In this document: piece by piece, positions 17,984 to 27,687 of the stretch
Numbering within the stretch: the first letter of the stretch is position 1
Layout: each line of letters begins with the position of its first letter
Source: Flavobacteriales bacterium
Lineage (GTDB): Bacteria > Bacteroidota > Bacteroidia > Flavobacteriales > UBA1820
Reading direction: 5' to 3'
Assembly (NCBI GenBank): GCA_003150615.1
Contig: QALN01000013.1
Location: forward strand, 62,001-126,000
Length of the DNA stretch: 64,000 nucleotides
The notes under the pieces: model-generated
Told to the model about the DNA's origin: nothing
What the model saw: only the letters and a program-made list of their open reading frames with translations
Databases searched by the model: none
Made by a program: the position numbers and the translations under genes

Positions 17984-20875
17984 ATGGCTTCACAATACAG
18001 TATATTAAGGAATTACGGTAAGTACGTATCACCCTACAACATGGATGTCATGATGCAGGGTATGGGATACATGCAGCAGAAGATAGATACCAATCGGCAG
18101 GCTATAAATGAGTATGCTGATTATATTATCAATTCTGACATTATAAAACCTCAGGATAGGGAATATCTTCAGAATAGGTTAAATGGATTGATACAGGATG
18201 TGAATAACGTGTATCGTAAATCCAATCTAGCTTCTGATGGTATAGCTAGAAGCATACAAGCCCGTCTTGGAGAGGCTTTAGATACCCGTGTATTGAACGC
18301 TATCGCCGGTACTAGGGAGTATAGGTCTTTCTTTCAGAAGATCGAAGATATGAAGCTTAATAATCCTAAGCAATATAGTGCCATAAATGAGGCTGTGGCC
18401 TTAATGCCGTTTTATGAATGGGTTAATGATGGTCAGGTTGGTACAAGGATGAATCCTATTCATTACACTCCTTATACGGATTACAATGAGGAGATGAATA
18501 AGATGATGAAGGATTTCGTCAGTCTTAATAAGGGAAAGAAGTTTTCTGTTCCTGAGGTAGTGGATGGCAAGCCTACTGGTAGGATGAGAGATATTACTGT
18601 TGATGAGATGAGTCGATCTCAGATTAGAGCGATAGCCGCTAGATCTATATCCCAGAACGCTAAGGCTCAGATGCAGATAGAGGGTCAGTATTTGGCTGCC
18701 ACTAATCCCGGTATGTTTAGTGGCATGACTACTGATCAGTTCGTTAATAAATATGTTTCCGGTTTTGACGCTGAGGAGAGCGCACTCTTAGCCAAACTCA
18801 AAGGGGCCGAGGCCAGCCCTTCCGCTAAGGCGGCTATTGAGGCGTCACTACAGGAGGTCCGGGAACAGCGCCGTGCGTTAGTGGAGGAGGCTACTTCCTT
18901 TATTGGCAATAATATGAACCCGGCTAGAGCGGGGGAGTTTATTGTACGTAATGAATTTCTTGATGGTGTATCCGCTAGATGGTCGTATAACAACTCATCT
19001 GAGAACTACATCGCTGATGATTATTACTTTAAGATGAGAGATCTTGATTTCAAGGAGAGAGAGTTCTCGTGGAGGCAGAAATCAAAGGAGATAGATCAGA
19101 ATCTTAAGCTTAGGGAAGTAATGTCCAAGGAAGCTGGTAATAGCTCTAATATCCCTACAGGTGTTATGATTGAGCTGGAAAAGGTTCAGCCTAATGTTAC
19201 TCCTGAGAATATATTTGACAATCAATATATTCAGAATGAGAATAATATATCGACAGGTGAGAAGGATTTAATATCATCCATAAATCCTGTTGATCTACGA
19301 GGCATAGAGAACGATATACAAAACAATCCTTCTATATATCATGGTGGTGTTAATAGCGAGAATATTATGGCATGGATCACTAATAATGGCGGTGCGTCAA
19401 GTTCTGTATTATCATCAACCCCAAATATGGTGAATAAATACGAGGCTCTTATGGCAGCGAATGATAATAGGAATAGGTATGGTAAGATCATGGATGAGGA
19501 AGTTGATTATCTTACAAATGCCTTTGATGTCGCTACGGAAAATATCCTTAATGATGCTGTAAGGGATCAGGACTATGTTACTGGAGGTATTGATACATAT
19601 ACTGACAATGGTATGGTTAATGCGAGGGATGTTGGTAAGAATGGAGCTATTATTGGAGGGAAAGAGTATTCACCAGAAGATGCTTTAAAGGTTTCCGCTA
19701 TAGCTGGATTGATAAGCGAGAACATCAACTATGCGGATAGATCTATAGCTAATACGGAGCTGATGAGATCTTATATAAATTTGTTAAATAGATATTCAGG
19801 AGAAAATTTCACTCTGGAGGATATAAATGATATAGCTAAAACTTATAGTCGTGTAGACAATCCGGTAATGAATAGCGATAATGTCGATATGACTAGTAGG
19901 GATAAAATGATCAAGATCTTAGGTAAGAATATGTCTAGAGCTGACGGCCCTACGCTTAGAAGAGAATGGTCTTCATCTAATATAGGTCGTAATATAGCTA
20001 AGGCTATTCAGGATTCTAAAATGGTCTATGAAAGAAGATATGACGAGTTTGCTCCAAGATCATGGTCGTTCTCTAATTCTACCAATGCCTCTAAAGAAGA
20101 TAGGCGTATGCATGCTAAATTAGAGAGTCTGCTTTTGTCAAGAGCTGGTTTCTTGAATAAGGATAAAGATAGCAGGCTTAATAATTACATATTGTATGCT
20201 CGTCCTACGGATAATCCCAATACATTTGATTTGGTAGCTATGGCTGGCGGGAAAAATATCGCTACGGTTCAAGTTACTAAAGAGGAATTAGATAGTATGG
20301 GGTATAGTTTGTACGAAAGGGAAAGGAATGTAAGATCTGAAGATTACGAATCTAAGATCATCCCTGTATCTTTTTCTGCCACGACCAATAGGCCTTATCA
20401 GAAATGGGCGCAAGCTAATTCACTTGGCGCTTTCGCTACTATCGAGAATGCGGCTGAGGAGGCTTCTAGGATGGTTGATAAGTACAATATTCAGAACAAT
20501 GAACTAGCTACATCAGAGCTTAATAAAAGAGCTATTAGGATTATTAATACGGTTTTAAGAAATTACAAATCGTATGATATTAAAGCCAAGGGCTTTCCTG
20601 GAGGTGTTGAGGTTGGCGTTTATTTTCACGGGCAGGCTAGGACCGGGACACCTCTAAAGGTGTTGGAATATAATACTGATTATGCTGATAATATCATGAA
20701 GATTATAAATATGTGTCCTCAGATGTATCTTACCCAAGCCGTGGTTGAGGCTATCAATAAAGACGTTATTGTTAAGGGTAGAGATATTAATGAGCAGCAC
20801 TCTGATCTTAGCAATATTCTTTCGGTGTTGGATAAAGAGACTATGGATAAAATAGATGGAAAAAATGAGCAATAA
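17984..20875 (+). CDS. Large virion/cargo protein
   Basis: 963 residues, starting 4 bases after the stop of the 866-aa gene. Helix-rich and soluble. An alanine/glutamate-rich coiled-coil-like part is near residues 260-315. I see no enzyme motif. By position and size it is a candidate ejection or cargo protein of the type crAss-like phages carry inside the capsid and tail. The stop codon overlaps the start of the next gene. Confidence 0.5.
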   Translation: MASQYSILRNYGKYVSPYNMDVMMQGMGYMQQKIDTNRQAINEYADYIINSDIIKPQDREYLQNRLNGLIQDVNNVYRKSNLASDGIARSIQARLGEALDTRVLNAIAGTREYRSFFQKIEDMKLNNPKQYSAINEAVALMPFYEWVNDGQVGTRMNPIHYTPYTDYNEEMNKMMKDFVSLNKGKKFSVPEVVDGKPTGRMRDITVDEMSRSQIRAIAARSISQNAKAQMQIEGQYLAATNPGMFSGMTTDQFVNKYVSGFDAEESALLAKLKGAEASPSAKAAIEASLQEVREQRRALVEEATSFIGNNMNPARAGEFIVRNEFLDGVSARWSYNNSSENYIADDYYFKMRDLDFKEREFSWRQKSKEIDQNLKLREVMSKEAGNSSNIPTGVMIELEKVQPNVTPENIFDNQYIQNENNISTGEKDLISSINPVDLRGIENDIQNNPSIYHGGVNSENIMAWITNNGGASSSVLSSTPNMVNKYEALMAANDNRNRYGKIMDEEVDYLTNAFDVATENILNDAVRDQDYVTGGIDTYTDNGMVNARDVGKNGAIIGGKEYSPEDALKVSAIAGLISENINYADRSIANTELMRSYINLLNRYSGENFTLEDINDIAKTYSRVDNPVMNSDNVDMTSRDKMIKILGKNMSRADGPTLRREWSSSNIGRNIAKAIQDSKMVYERRYDEFAPRSWSFSNSTNASKEDRRMHAKLESLLLSRAGFLNKDKDSRLNNYILYARPTDNPNTFDLVAMAGGKNIATVQVTKEELDSMGYSLYERERNVRSEDYESKIIPVSFSATTNRPYQKWAQANSLGAFATIENAAEEASRMVDKYNIQNNELATSELNKRAIRIINTVLRNYKSYDIKAKGFPGGVEVGVYFHGQARTGTPLKVLEYNTDYADNIMKIINMCPQMYLTQAVVEAINKDVIVKGRDINEQHSDLSNILSVLDKETMDKIDGKNEQ

Positions 20876-23800
20876 TAATAACGATATAGGGAATGTGATG
20901 AAGAGTCAGGGATATTATGTCCCTACTCCATCAATTCCATCTCCCATGCCTTCTAAGGATAATATTTCTTCTATCCCTATACCTGTTGGCATGCGCGGTT
21001 CATCGGATATGGATAATGATGTTTTGTCTAGAGAGGGAAGCAGGAGTATTCCATCATTAGTAGAGGGTATAAAAAATTCCGTAGAGACATCTTATCATGA
21101 TGATGTAAAAGCAAGGAATCCGCTTTTTCAGATGATAAACGAGACGGGTATTCCTAAGGGTAATTATGATATAACTGGAAGTAGGATCAACCTTCGTGAT
21201 TCAAGGTATAGGCTGTCAACAGGTGAATGGATTCCAAAATACGAGAGTTATATCAATAATGTGGATAATGATGATCGTCTATCGAGAAGTCAAAGTGGTT
21301 GGGAGAAAACTTATAGAGGATTAGGTAAGTTTATTTATAAGTCTGCTTTGTATGGAATAGGTGGAGTAGGTCAGTCTGTTTATGGATTAAAGGAGCTTGT
21401 TACAAAAGGGACGTTATCAGCTATGTATGATAACAGTTTTGCCAGATGGTTGGATGATATGGATAAGCGTGGTGATTATACGCTTAATCATTATTACAGT
21501 AAGGAGGAGCGAGATGCTGGATTTCTTAAAAGTATGTTTACAACCAATTTTTGGACAAATGATCTTTTGTCAGGAGCTGCATTTACGGCTGGAGCCGTTT
21601 TGTCATCTTACGCCTTCGCCGGAGCTGGTCTTATGAATGCCGCTCGTATGGGGGCTAGAATAGGTGCTACGATTGCCGGTATGGGGAAGGCTGTTTCTGC
21701 TACAAAGACCGGGTTTAATGCTATGCTAAGAGCTGCCCGCATAGGACGAGGCATAGGTAAGGGGCTGGACAACCTGACCTTTATCGGTACGTCAACGCTT
21801 TGGGAGGCTTCGGTAGAGTCAAGGAGTGGGTTGATGGAATCTGAGGAAAACTTCAAGCAGGCTTACAGGAATGCCTATGGTAGAGAAGCCTCATATGAGG
21901 AACTCATGAAGTTCAGAGCTGATAATGCTGATGCCGCTAACGCTATATTCGCTGCCAATATCGGTATCCTTACGTTATCCAATATAGCTATGTTCGGTGA
22001 TATGTTTGGCATGGATCTGGGCGTTGATAAGTTCATAAAACGAAATATATTTGGTGTAGGAGCCGAGAGGATGGATAATGGAACATTGAGGATCATAACG
22101 CCTAAGAAATGGCAGAAAATAGCCGGGAATACGTTCAATATTATCAAACGTCCGGTATCTGAGGGTCTGTATGAGGAAGGTCTTCAGGGAGTGGCTAGTA
22201 AATCCGCCGAGGATTGGGTAGAATCAAGATACAATCCTATGGCTATTCGTCAGAATATAGGCTATATGGAGGCTATAAAGAACGGGTTCAAGGAGACTTA
22301 CGGATCTAATCAGGGATGGAAGGAAATCGGCATCGGTATGATTATTGGATCGGTTATGGGAGTAAAAACTATTGGTGGTATAAAGGAATGGAGCCAAGAC
22401 ATGTCCCGGAACAAGGGGATGGTGGAGGCTTACAACACCAATGCCGGCGCCTTGACTACCGCCGCTATCCGTGCTATTCGTGGCAGCATGGCCCTGAACA
22501 CTCAATTATCAGGCTTGAGTACGGATAATAACGCTGACGATATACCTAATTCTAGAATCGTAGATAAGACTTTTAGTGACGCCGTATTCAACCGTCTTCG
22601 TTATGATCAGGAAATGGGGATGTTAGATGATACCAAGGAGAATTTCAAGACAGTCATCGAGTCTATACCTAATAGCGATATAGCCTCTGATATGAATATG
22701 ACAGATGAGCAGGTAAATGAGTATAAGTCCAATCTTGTTGGCGAGTTCAATAAGAAGGTTGATAATTTTACTATGGCTAGTAGATTTGCCGACTCCCTTA
22801 CCGATGGTATATCCAATAGATCATTTAACACCTACATCTCTAACATGGCTTATAACGGTCTTGAGGCTAAGGATAATTTGGATGATATCGCTAATCAGTT
22901 AGGAAGGATATACAATACGGATATAGGCCCCGCTTTAGATATATATTCTCGTCTTAATCCTGATTCGAGTAGGGATCTTAAGAAACTCAGGAAGCTTACA
23001 GATGATATACAGAAGATGGAGAAGAATGTTTTGAAGCTTCAGCAGAGTATCACGTCTAAAGAAGCTCTTGAGTCTGATAAGGTCAAGTTAGCCAAGGAGA
23101 ATGATAGACTTCTTAAATTGACGGAGGATAGAATTGCTTTGGAGAGGAGATTAGCTACGTTAGTTAACTCAGAGACAGATATATCTAAGCTGTTATTAAA
23201 CAGGAATGAATCAAGGATCAGTGCCGCCGATCTTATGTCGGCTTATGAGACTATAGTTGGTTTTGAGAATGCTGTATCTATCCGTGGGGTTGATAATTAT
23301 AAAGAGGCTATGGCGTTACTTAGCGAGTATCGTCATAATCTTGTGGCTTATAAGAATATAAATGAGTCCCTTCGCCGTATGCGTGATAGGAGATTCATAC
23401 GGTCGCAGGAACGTGGGTTCATGAAGGTTTTGTCAAACATATGGGGAAAGACTTATGAGGAGGATGATAGTAAATATGATTTCAGGAATACCGATGATCC
23501 TGATGCCAACTCCCTTTATGCCAATGATCAGGCCATAGATAAGGCTTATCAAGATGGTCTTATAGGAGAGGACGAGGCATTTATGTTCAAGACCTATAAT
23601 CATATGATCGCCAGATCTATGGAGAATGATATCAAGGCTGATGAGGGCGGTATCGTTGAGAATGTACCTGATAATGAGGATATCATAAATCCTTCTGATG
23701 ATAGAATCAATAATATAGCTATAAAGATATGGAACGGTAATGAGGATATCTTATCTCCTAGGGAGAGGCAGATATATGATAATAACAAGGATCGTATCAA

Positions 23801-25736
23801 TGATCTTGTAAATGGGTTTGGCGATAATCCTATAGCTAGGCTTAATAAGATTAGGTCAATGATAGATAGGTTAAATACCAACGATAACGTCTTAAATAAC
23901 ATCAGGGATACTATTGATGATATCATAGATATGAACATTAATGGTCTTGATCAGGATCAGGTTAAGGAGGCTATACAGACTTATAATGATCTTATGAATG
24001 ATATTGACAACGGGAATGAAGTTGATCAGGATAAACTTAATGAGGCTATTGATATTATCAATAACTATTCTGATGAACCTCTTCTCCAGTTCGTGGAATG
24101 GATGAGGCTGTATGATAATGGAAGTATGGTTGTCAAGGATTACGATAAGTCTATACCTATGGGTGATGTTCTCACGGAGAGCGAACCCGGAACATCCACC
24201 GGCAGGACGGAGGCCAATGCCGCCCAGAATCCGGTAGTGTTGATGGCCCAGAAGAGAGAGATTGGCGGAGTCATGTATTATGAGGTAGGAGGGATGAGAC
24301 TTGACAGGTTTATGGACGGTCTTGGGCTTAAAAGATCTGATGCCACTGATACTGATAATGGAAGGGTGATGGATTTCACCAACGGAACCGACATATTTAC
24401 TGTTATAGAGTCGAATAACCACTCAAGATGGATGATAAGCGAGGATGACGCTCAGGCTTTCGAGAACGCTACCGGTGTCATACTGGGGCGGCAGACCGCC
24501 TTATCGACCTCCAACTGGTTCATGGTGTATCGCAAGGGGCAGGATGGATCTGTTGTTCCTTATTATACAGGAGATGCATTTGGCTCTAATAATGAGTCGA
24601 TAAATCAAGAAGCTGCGGCTAGTCTTCGTAAGAACGATATCGTGAGGTTCAAGGTAGATATGTTAGATCCTTATACCAAGGAATTGTATGATAAATACAA
24701 TAGCCTTTATGCCGTTGATCCTAATTCTGACGAGACCAAGTCTGCCCGTAGTGATTTGGTTAATAATATGGTTATTAAGATCGTGGATGGTGACGGTAAT
24801 TTTGTCTCGGTGCTAAAAGCCAATGATCCAGACTCAAAAGGGAGTAACGCTGATTTAAGGAGTAGGGCCTTTGAGTTGTATAGGGATAATGTAGGATCTG
24901 TCGCTGGCGAGATTGATATACCGTTCGTAGGCACAGTCACCAGTGTTTTGCCGGGAAGACCTAATTTTAGCGTAAGTGATGATAATGGGACGTTGATGGT
25001 ATCCGAGAATGACTTTACCAACGAGACGGTTGGTAAGGTCGAGAGTGTAGGATATATAGAGAACGGGGAGGTTACGATGAGGGATGATATTAAGTATAAT
25101 ATATTCCCGTTCTGTACGGCTATCGTCAGGGATAAGTATGGTGATTATAAAAATTCACGTATCCCGGTAGTAGCTATAAAGACAGGAAATGGAAGAAATT
25201 ACCTGTACCCCGTAAGATTGAAAAATCAGGATACATCATCATTCTCATCTATGATCGGATCGATGGCTGACAGAATTATAGAGGGTCTAGGTGGTGGAGT
25301 AAGTATTGATGATATAATGGATCTTAACAACGCTATAGCCAGATCAGGGCTGGATAACAAGACATATATGATTCCGTTGGCGGGAGACGTGGATGTTATC
25401 AAGGGACGGTTAAAGGCTGTCAAGGAAGCCGCTAGTAAGATGCCTATGACCGCTGATGTAAGAGGATGGATAGGCGATTCTAGGACCAAGGAGGATATTT
25501 TGATGAATGACGTTACGATCAACATCGATCTTAATAACGATCCTTTCATAGCCCCTAAGTTCAGGATGAGTATTAGGAGGGATGAGACGTTCTTCGAGGA
25601 TACGGAGACCCCGTTCGTCAACCCGCCCGGTTCCCAATCGGAGTTCGCCTCGCCTACGAAAGCAGCCGAGGATAAGTCTTTGGTTTCCGACGGGAATGTC
25701 GTATCTGGAGAAAATGAAGCGGAAAATCCTTGCTAA
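20856..25736 (+). CDS. Giant virion/cargo protein
   Basis: 1626 residues. Starts are ATG 20856 or ATG 20865, both overlapping the end of the preceding gene, which suggests translational coupling. Residues about 150-295 contain long alanine/glycine-rich hydrophobic stretches (GAAFTAGAVLSSYAFAGAGL and similar) that could insert into a membrane during ejection. Residues about 705-770 form a coiled coil. The C-terminal half is beta-rich with a DGDGNFVSV loop around residue 1310; this is not an RNA polymerase DxDGD active site. Function unknown; probably ejected with the DNA. Confidence 0.5.
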   Translation: MEKMSNNNNDIGNVMKSQGYYVPTPSIPSPMPSKDNISSIPIPVGMRGSSDMDNDVLSREGSRSIPSLVEGIKNSVETSYHDDVKARNPLFQMINETGIPKGNYDITGSRINLRDSRYRLSTGEWIPKYESYINNVDNDDRLSRSQSGWEKTYRGLGKFIYKSALYGIGGVGQSVYGLKELVTKGTLSAMYDNSFARWLDDMDKRGDYTLNHYYSKEERDAGFLKSMFTTNFWTNDLLSGAAFTAGAVLSSYAFAGAGLMNAARMGARIGATIAGMGKAVSATKTGFNAMLRAARIGRGIGKGLDNLTFIGTSTLWEASVESRSGLMESEENFKQAYRNAYGREASYEELMKFRADNADAANAIFAANIGILTLSNIAMFGDMFGMDLGVDKFIKRNIFGVGAERMDNGTLRIITPKKWQKIAGNTFNIIKRPVSEGLYEEGLQGVASKSAEDWVESRYNPMAIRQNIGYMEAIKNGFKETYGSNQGWKEIGIGMIIGSVMGVKTIGGIKEWSQDMSRNKGMVEAYNTNAGALTTAAIRAIRGSMALNTQLSGLSTDNNADDIPNSRIVDKTFSDAVFNRLRYDQEMGMLDDTKENFKTVIESIPNSDIASDMNMTDEQVNEYKSNLVGEFNKKVDNFTMASRFADSLTDGISNRSFNTYISNMAYNGLEAKDNLDDIANQLGRIYNTDIGPALDIYSRLNPDSSRDLKKLRKLTDDIQKMEKNVLKLQQSITSKEALESDKVKLAKENDRLLKLTEDRIALERRLATLVNSETDISKLLLNRNESRISAADLMSAYETIVGFENAVSIRGVDNYKEAMALLSEYRHNLVAYKNINESLRRMRDRRFIRSQERGFMKVLSNIWGKTYEEDDSKYDFRNTDDPDANSLYANDQAIDKAYQDGLIGEDEAFMFKTYNHMIARSMENDIKADEGGIVENVPDNEDIINPSDDRINNIAIKIWNGNEDILSPRERQIYDNNKDRINDLVNGFGDNPIARLNKIRSMIDRLNTNDNVLNNIRDTIDDIIDMNINGLDQDQVKEAIQTYNDLMNDIDNGNEVDQDKLNEAIDIINNYSDEPLLQFVEWMRLYDNGSMVVKDYDKSIPMGDVLTESEPGTSTGRTEANAAQNPVVLMAQKREIGGVMYYEVGGMRLDRFMDGLGLKRSDATDTDNGRVMDFTNGTDIFTVIESNNHSRWMISEDDAQAFENATGVILGRQTALSTSNWFMVYRKGQDGSVVPYYTGDAFGSNNESINQEAAASLRKNDIVRFKVDMLDPYTKELYDKYNSLYAVDPNSDETKSARSDLVNNMVIKIVDGDGNFVSVLKANDPDSKGSNADLRSRAFELYRDNVGSVAGEIDIPFVGTVTSVLPGRPNFSVSDDNGTLMVSENDFTNETVGKVESVGYIENGEVTMRDDIKYNIFPFCTAIVRDKYGDYKNSRIPVVAIKTGNGRNYLYPVRLKNQDTSSFSSMIGSMADRIIEGLGGGVSIDDIMDLNNAIARSGLDNKTYMIPLAGDVDVIKGRLKAVKEAASKMPMTADVRGWIGDSRTKEDILMNDVTINIDLNNDPFIAPKFRMSIRRDETFFEDTETPFVNPPGSQSEFASPTKAAEDKSLVSDGNVVSGENEAENPC

Positions 25737-25752
25737 ATAAATTATCTTGATT

Positions 25753-25760
25753 TATCTTTG
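25753..25760 (+). promoter_or_regulatory. Promoter -7 element TATCTTTG
   Basis: TAnnTTTG match directly upstream of leader RNA copy 1. Transcription would begin at or just before the first hairpin. Confidence 0.6.
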
Positions 25761-25764
25761 CGGT

Positions 25765-25838
25765 GTCAGTCCATCACCTGACGAGTAAGATATTTAAAAG
25801 TTGGTCCCTGTCGGGTGTGTGATGGCCCCGGTGGGGAC
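25765..25838 (+). promoter_or_regulatory. Kissing-loop leader RNA, copy 1
   Basis: Hairpin 1 is GTCAG (25765-25769) with CTGAC (25778-25782); its 8-base loop is TCCATCAC. Hairpin 2 is GTCCC (25804-25808) with GGGAC (25834-25838). The loop of hairpin 2 contains GTGATGG (25819-25825), complementary to CCATCAC (25771-25777) in loop 1. Between the hairpins lies GTAAGATATTT, and after them TTTATATT runs into the ATG at 25849. AGTCC (25768-25772) could alternatively pair with GGACT (25835-25839), so two exclusive structures are possible. Confidence 0.65.
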
Positions 25839-25848
25839 TCTTTATATT

Positions 25849-26433
25849 ATGCAGTTAGATAGTTTTTTACATCGGAAAATTATGCAAGACCTACGCATCC
25901 AGCGAGTGAAGGTCTTGATGATGTTATACACCAGTCATTATTTTGTCAATAACAGACAAAGGCAGTTGCTTGACCATACATACGCTTTAAGCAGAAGTCA
26001 GGCTTTCGATTATATGACGGAGTTCAATGAAAGACTTAGTGATAAGATAGGTATAGAATGTACGATGGATATTCTTCTACCTACCGATGATGATAATGCT
26101 AATATCATAATCGAGTACAATGGCATCATTAAGAAGTTGATGAGGGAAGCCGAGAAGCTGGAACTTGACACTGACGTTATTAAGGATATGATGCGCGATC
26201 TACTTAATGAGTTGAAAGATTATGTTGATCTTAATATCTTGATATTTGACGTAATCCAGTTACTTATAAAATACAATCTATTTAGGTTGGATGCCATAAC
26301 CGAGCAGGAGTTCAAGGACTCTTTCGTCAGGATGGATAGTAGGAATATGGAGATAAAGAAATTAACTTTATCTGATATTAAGAAGGTGGTGATGATGATG
26401 GAGGATAGATATAGTTATATTTCGTCTATATGA
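25849..26433 (+). CDS. Unknown helical protein under a leader RNA
   Basis: 194 residues from ATG 25849. An upstream in-frame start at 25801 would lie inside the structured leader and is unlikely. The protein is almost all alpha-helical and charged, with no motif I recognise. It occupies the same promoter-leader-gene layout as the BRO, Rha and 92-aa genes in this window, so a regulatory or host-takeover role is an inference from context only. Confidence 0.6.
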   Translation: MQLDSFLHRKIMQDLRIQRVKVLMMLYTSHYFVNNRQRQLLDHTYALSRSQAFDYMTEFNERLSDKIGIECTMDILLPTDDDNANIIIEYNGIIKKLMREAEKLELDTDVIKDMMRDLLNELKDYVDLNILIFDVIQLLIKYNLFRLDAITEQEFKDSFVRMDSRNMEIKKLTLSDIKKVVMMMEDRYSYISSI

Positions 26434-26504
26434 TAGACAAATATAATTGATTACGTTTTTTGTAAAAATATCTCCTATTTGTTTGTTGTTTTAAAATAAG
26501 TGTC

Positions 26505-26512
26505 TATATTTG
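26505..26512 (+). promoter_or_regulatory. Promoter -7 element TATATTTG
   Basis: TAnnTTTG match five bases before hairpin 1 of leader copy 2. Confidence 0.6.
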
Positions 26513-26516
26513 CGGT

Positions 26517-26613
26517 GTCTATCCGTTGCTAGACCAGAAGAAGATATTAATATCGCTTAGGCGTAGGCGATAAATGAGAGCTATCAGTGGAGTAACGGAC
26601 GCTGGTGGCTCTC
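26517..26613 (+). promoter_or_regulatory. Kissing-loop leader RNA, copy 2
   Basis: Hairpin 1 is GTCTA (26517-26521) with TAGAC (26530-26534), loop TCCGTTGC. Hairpin 2 is GAGAGC (26576-26581) with GCTCTC (26608-26613). The second loop contains GTAACGGA (26592-26599), complementary to TCCGTTGC with one G-U pair. An extra hairpin TATCGC/GCGATA (26551-26572) lies between them. AAGATATT follows hairpin 1, and TTTATATTATG follows hairpin 2, as in copy 1. Confidence 0.65.
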
Positions 26614-26626
26614 GTTGTTTTATATT

Positions 26627-27181
26627 ATGGATGATAATTTAAAATTGTTTGAGAATCCTGATTTTGGGGATGTAAGAGTATTATTAGACGAGAAAAGCAA
26701 TCCATGGTTTGTTGGTAATGACATAGCCAGATGTCTTGGTTATGAAAACTTAGGGAACGCTGTAAAAAGGTTTGTTGATGATGAGGATTCTATCATTCTT
26801 ACAAGTGATTGTAAATCAATGGGGTTTAAAATAAACCCCCTTATAAATCAGGCTGTTAGGGAGATCAAATTAATCAATGAATCAGGGATGTATTCTTTGA
26901 TTATGTCATCTAAGATGGAATCTGCCAAGAAATTCAAAAAATGGGTAACATCGGAGGTTCTTCCTTCTATTAGAAAAACAGGCTCCTATTCTATGCCATC
27001 AAAGAATGAACTTCCATCTGATTATATAGAGGCATTAGAGGCTTTACTTAAATCGGAAAAGGAGAAGCGTGCGTTAGCTGAGGCGAAAAAAGCGGCAGAG
27101 GAAGCCAAAAGGATATCTGATAATATCATCAAAGAACAGGTTCCTATGGTTGAGTTTGCTAAGACAGCCGAAATAGCCTAA
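26627..27181 (+). CDS. BRO-N antirepressor, N-terminal part
   Basis: 184 residues from ATG 26627 (the TTG at 26615 lies in the leader end). Residues 1-110 match the BRO-N domain: NPWFVGNDIARCLGYENLGNAV, then LINESGMYSLIMSSKMESAKKFKKWV and EVLPSIRKTGSY. BRO-N proteins are DNA-binding phage regulators. A helical linker rich in lysine, alanine and glutamate follows. The frame ends at TAA 27179-27181 after VEFAKTAEIA, where related antirepressors run on into a KilAC domain. Confidence 0.75.
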   Translation: MDDNLKLFENPDFGDVRVLLDEKSNPWFVGNDIARCLGYENLGNAVKRFVDDEDSIILTSDCKSMGFKINPLINQAVREIKLINESGMYSLIMSSKMESAKKFKKWVTSEVLPSIRKTGSYSMPSKNELPSDYIEALEALLKSEKEKRALAEAKKAAEEAKRISDNIIKEQVPMVEFAKTAEIA

Positions 27182-27190
27182 GAGACAGAT

Positions 27191-27517
27191 ATGTTGATCA
27201 GAGAGGTTCGGGAAAAGCTGGAGGCTCATGGGTATGATATAGCGGAGAAGAATCTTCGTATATTGCTTGAGGATAATAAGTTCTTCGCCAAAACCGGTAA
27301 GAGATGGTTGCTTTCCCAAAGGATGATAGATCGTGGTTACGCTCGTTACAGGTATCGTGATGACGATGAGTTCTATGGGACTAACACCGTCTATGTGACT
27401 CCTAAGGGATTCCAGTGGATCGTGTCTAAGATATCTAGGGAATGGATGCCTAGGTTCTTGGAGTTGAAAGGTAGGGTTCTCAGTAGATCGGATAAAAATA
27501 TTTTTGCTAAACAATAA
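27191..27517 (+). CDS. KilAC-like C-terminal antirepressor part, in frame after a stop
   Basis: 108 residues from ATG 27191, in the same frame as the BRO-N gene and 3 codons after its TAA. The content (REVREKLEAHGYDIAEKNL, then LLEDNKFFAKTGKRWLLSQ, RGYARYRYRD and VTPKGFQWI) is typical of the KilAC domain that normally forms the C-terminal half of the same protein. Either the antirepressor has been split by a nonsense change, or the two halves are made separately by reinitiation at this ATG. Confidence 0.65.
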   Translation: MLIREVREKLEAHGYDIAEKNLRILLEDNKFFAKTGKRWLLSQRMIDRGYARYRYRDDDEFYGTNTVYVTPKGFQWIVSKISREWMPRFLELKGRVLSRSDKNIFAKQ

Positions 27518-27629
27518 GTTCCGTTTTTATAGTTTTAGGATTGAGTTTTTTGTTTGTCCGTGAGGATCGGCAAAATGATTTGTGCTTTTCAATAGAAACA
27601 TAAGGTTTGTTATTATTGTTATTTGGCTC

Positions 27630-27669
27630 CCGTCCGCTCGTGAGAGTAGGCGGGATTTTCATATCTTTG
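27630..27669 (+). promoter_or_regulatory. Hairpin terminator and promoter in the 27.5-27.7 kb gap
   Basis: The gap 27518-27687 has no gene. It holds an imperfect stem, CCCGTC with GGCGGG around 27631-27656 with inner CTC/GAG, then ATTTTC and the -7 element TATCTTTG (27662-27669), 19 bases before the ATG of the next gene. Confidence 0.5.
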
Positions 27670-27687
27670 TAACAAAACGATTTAGCT

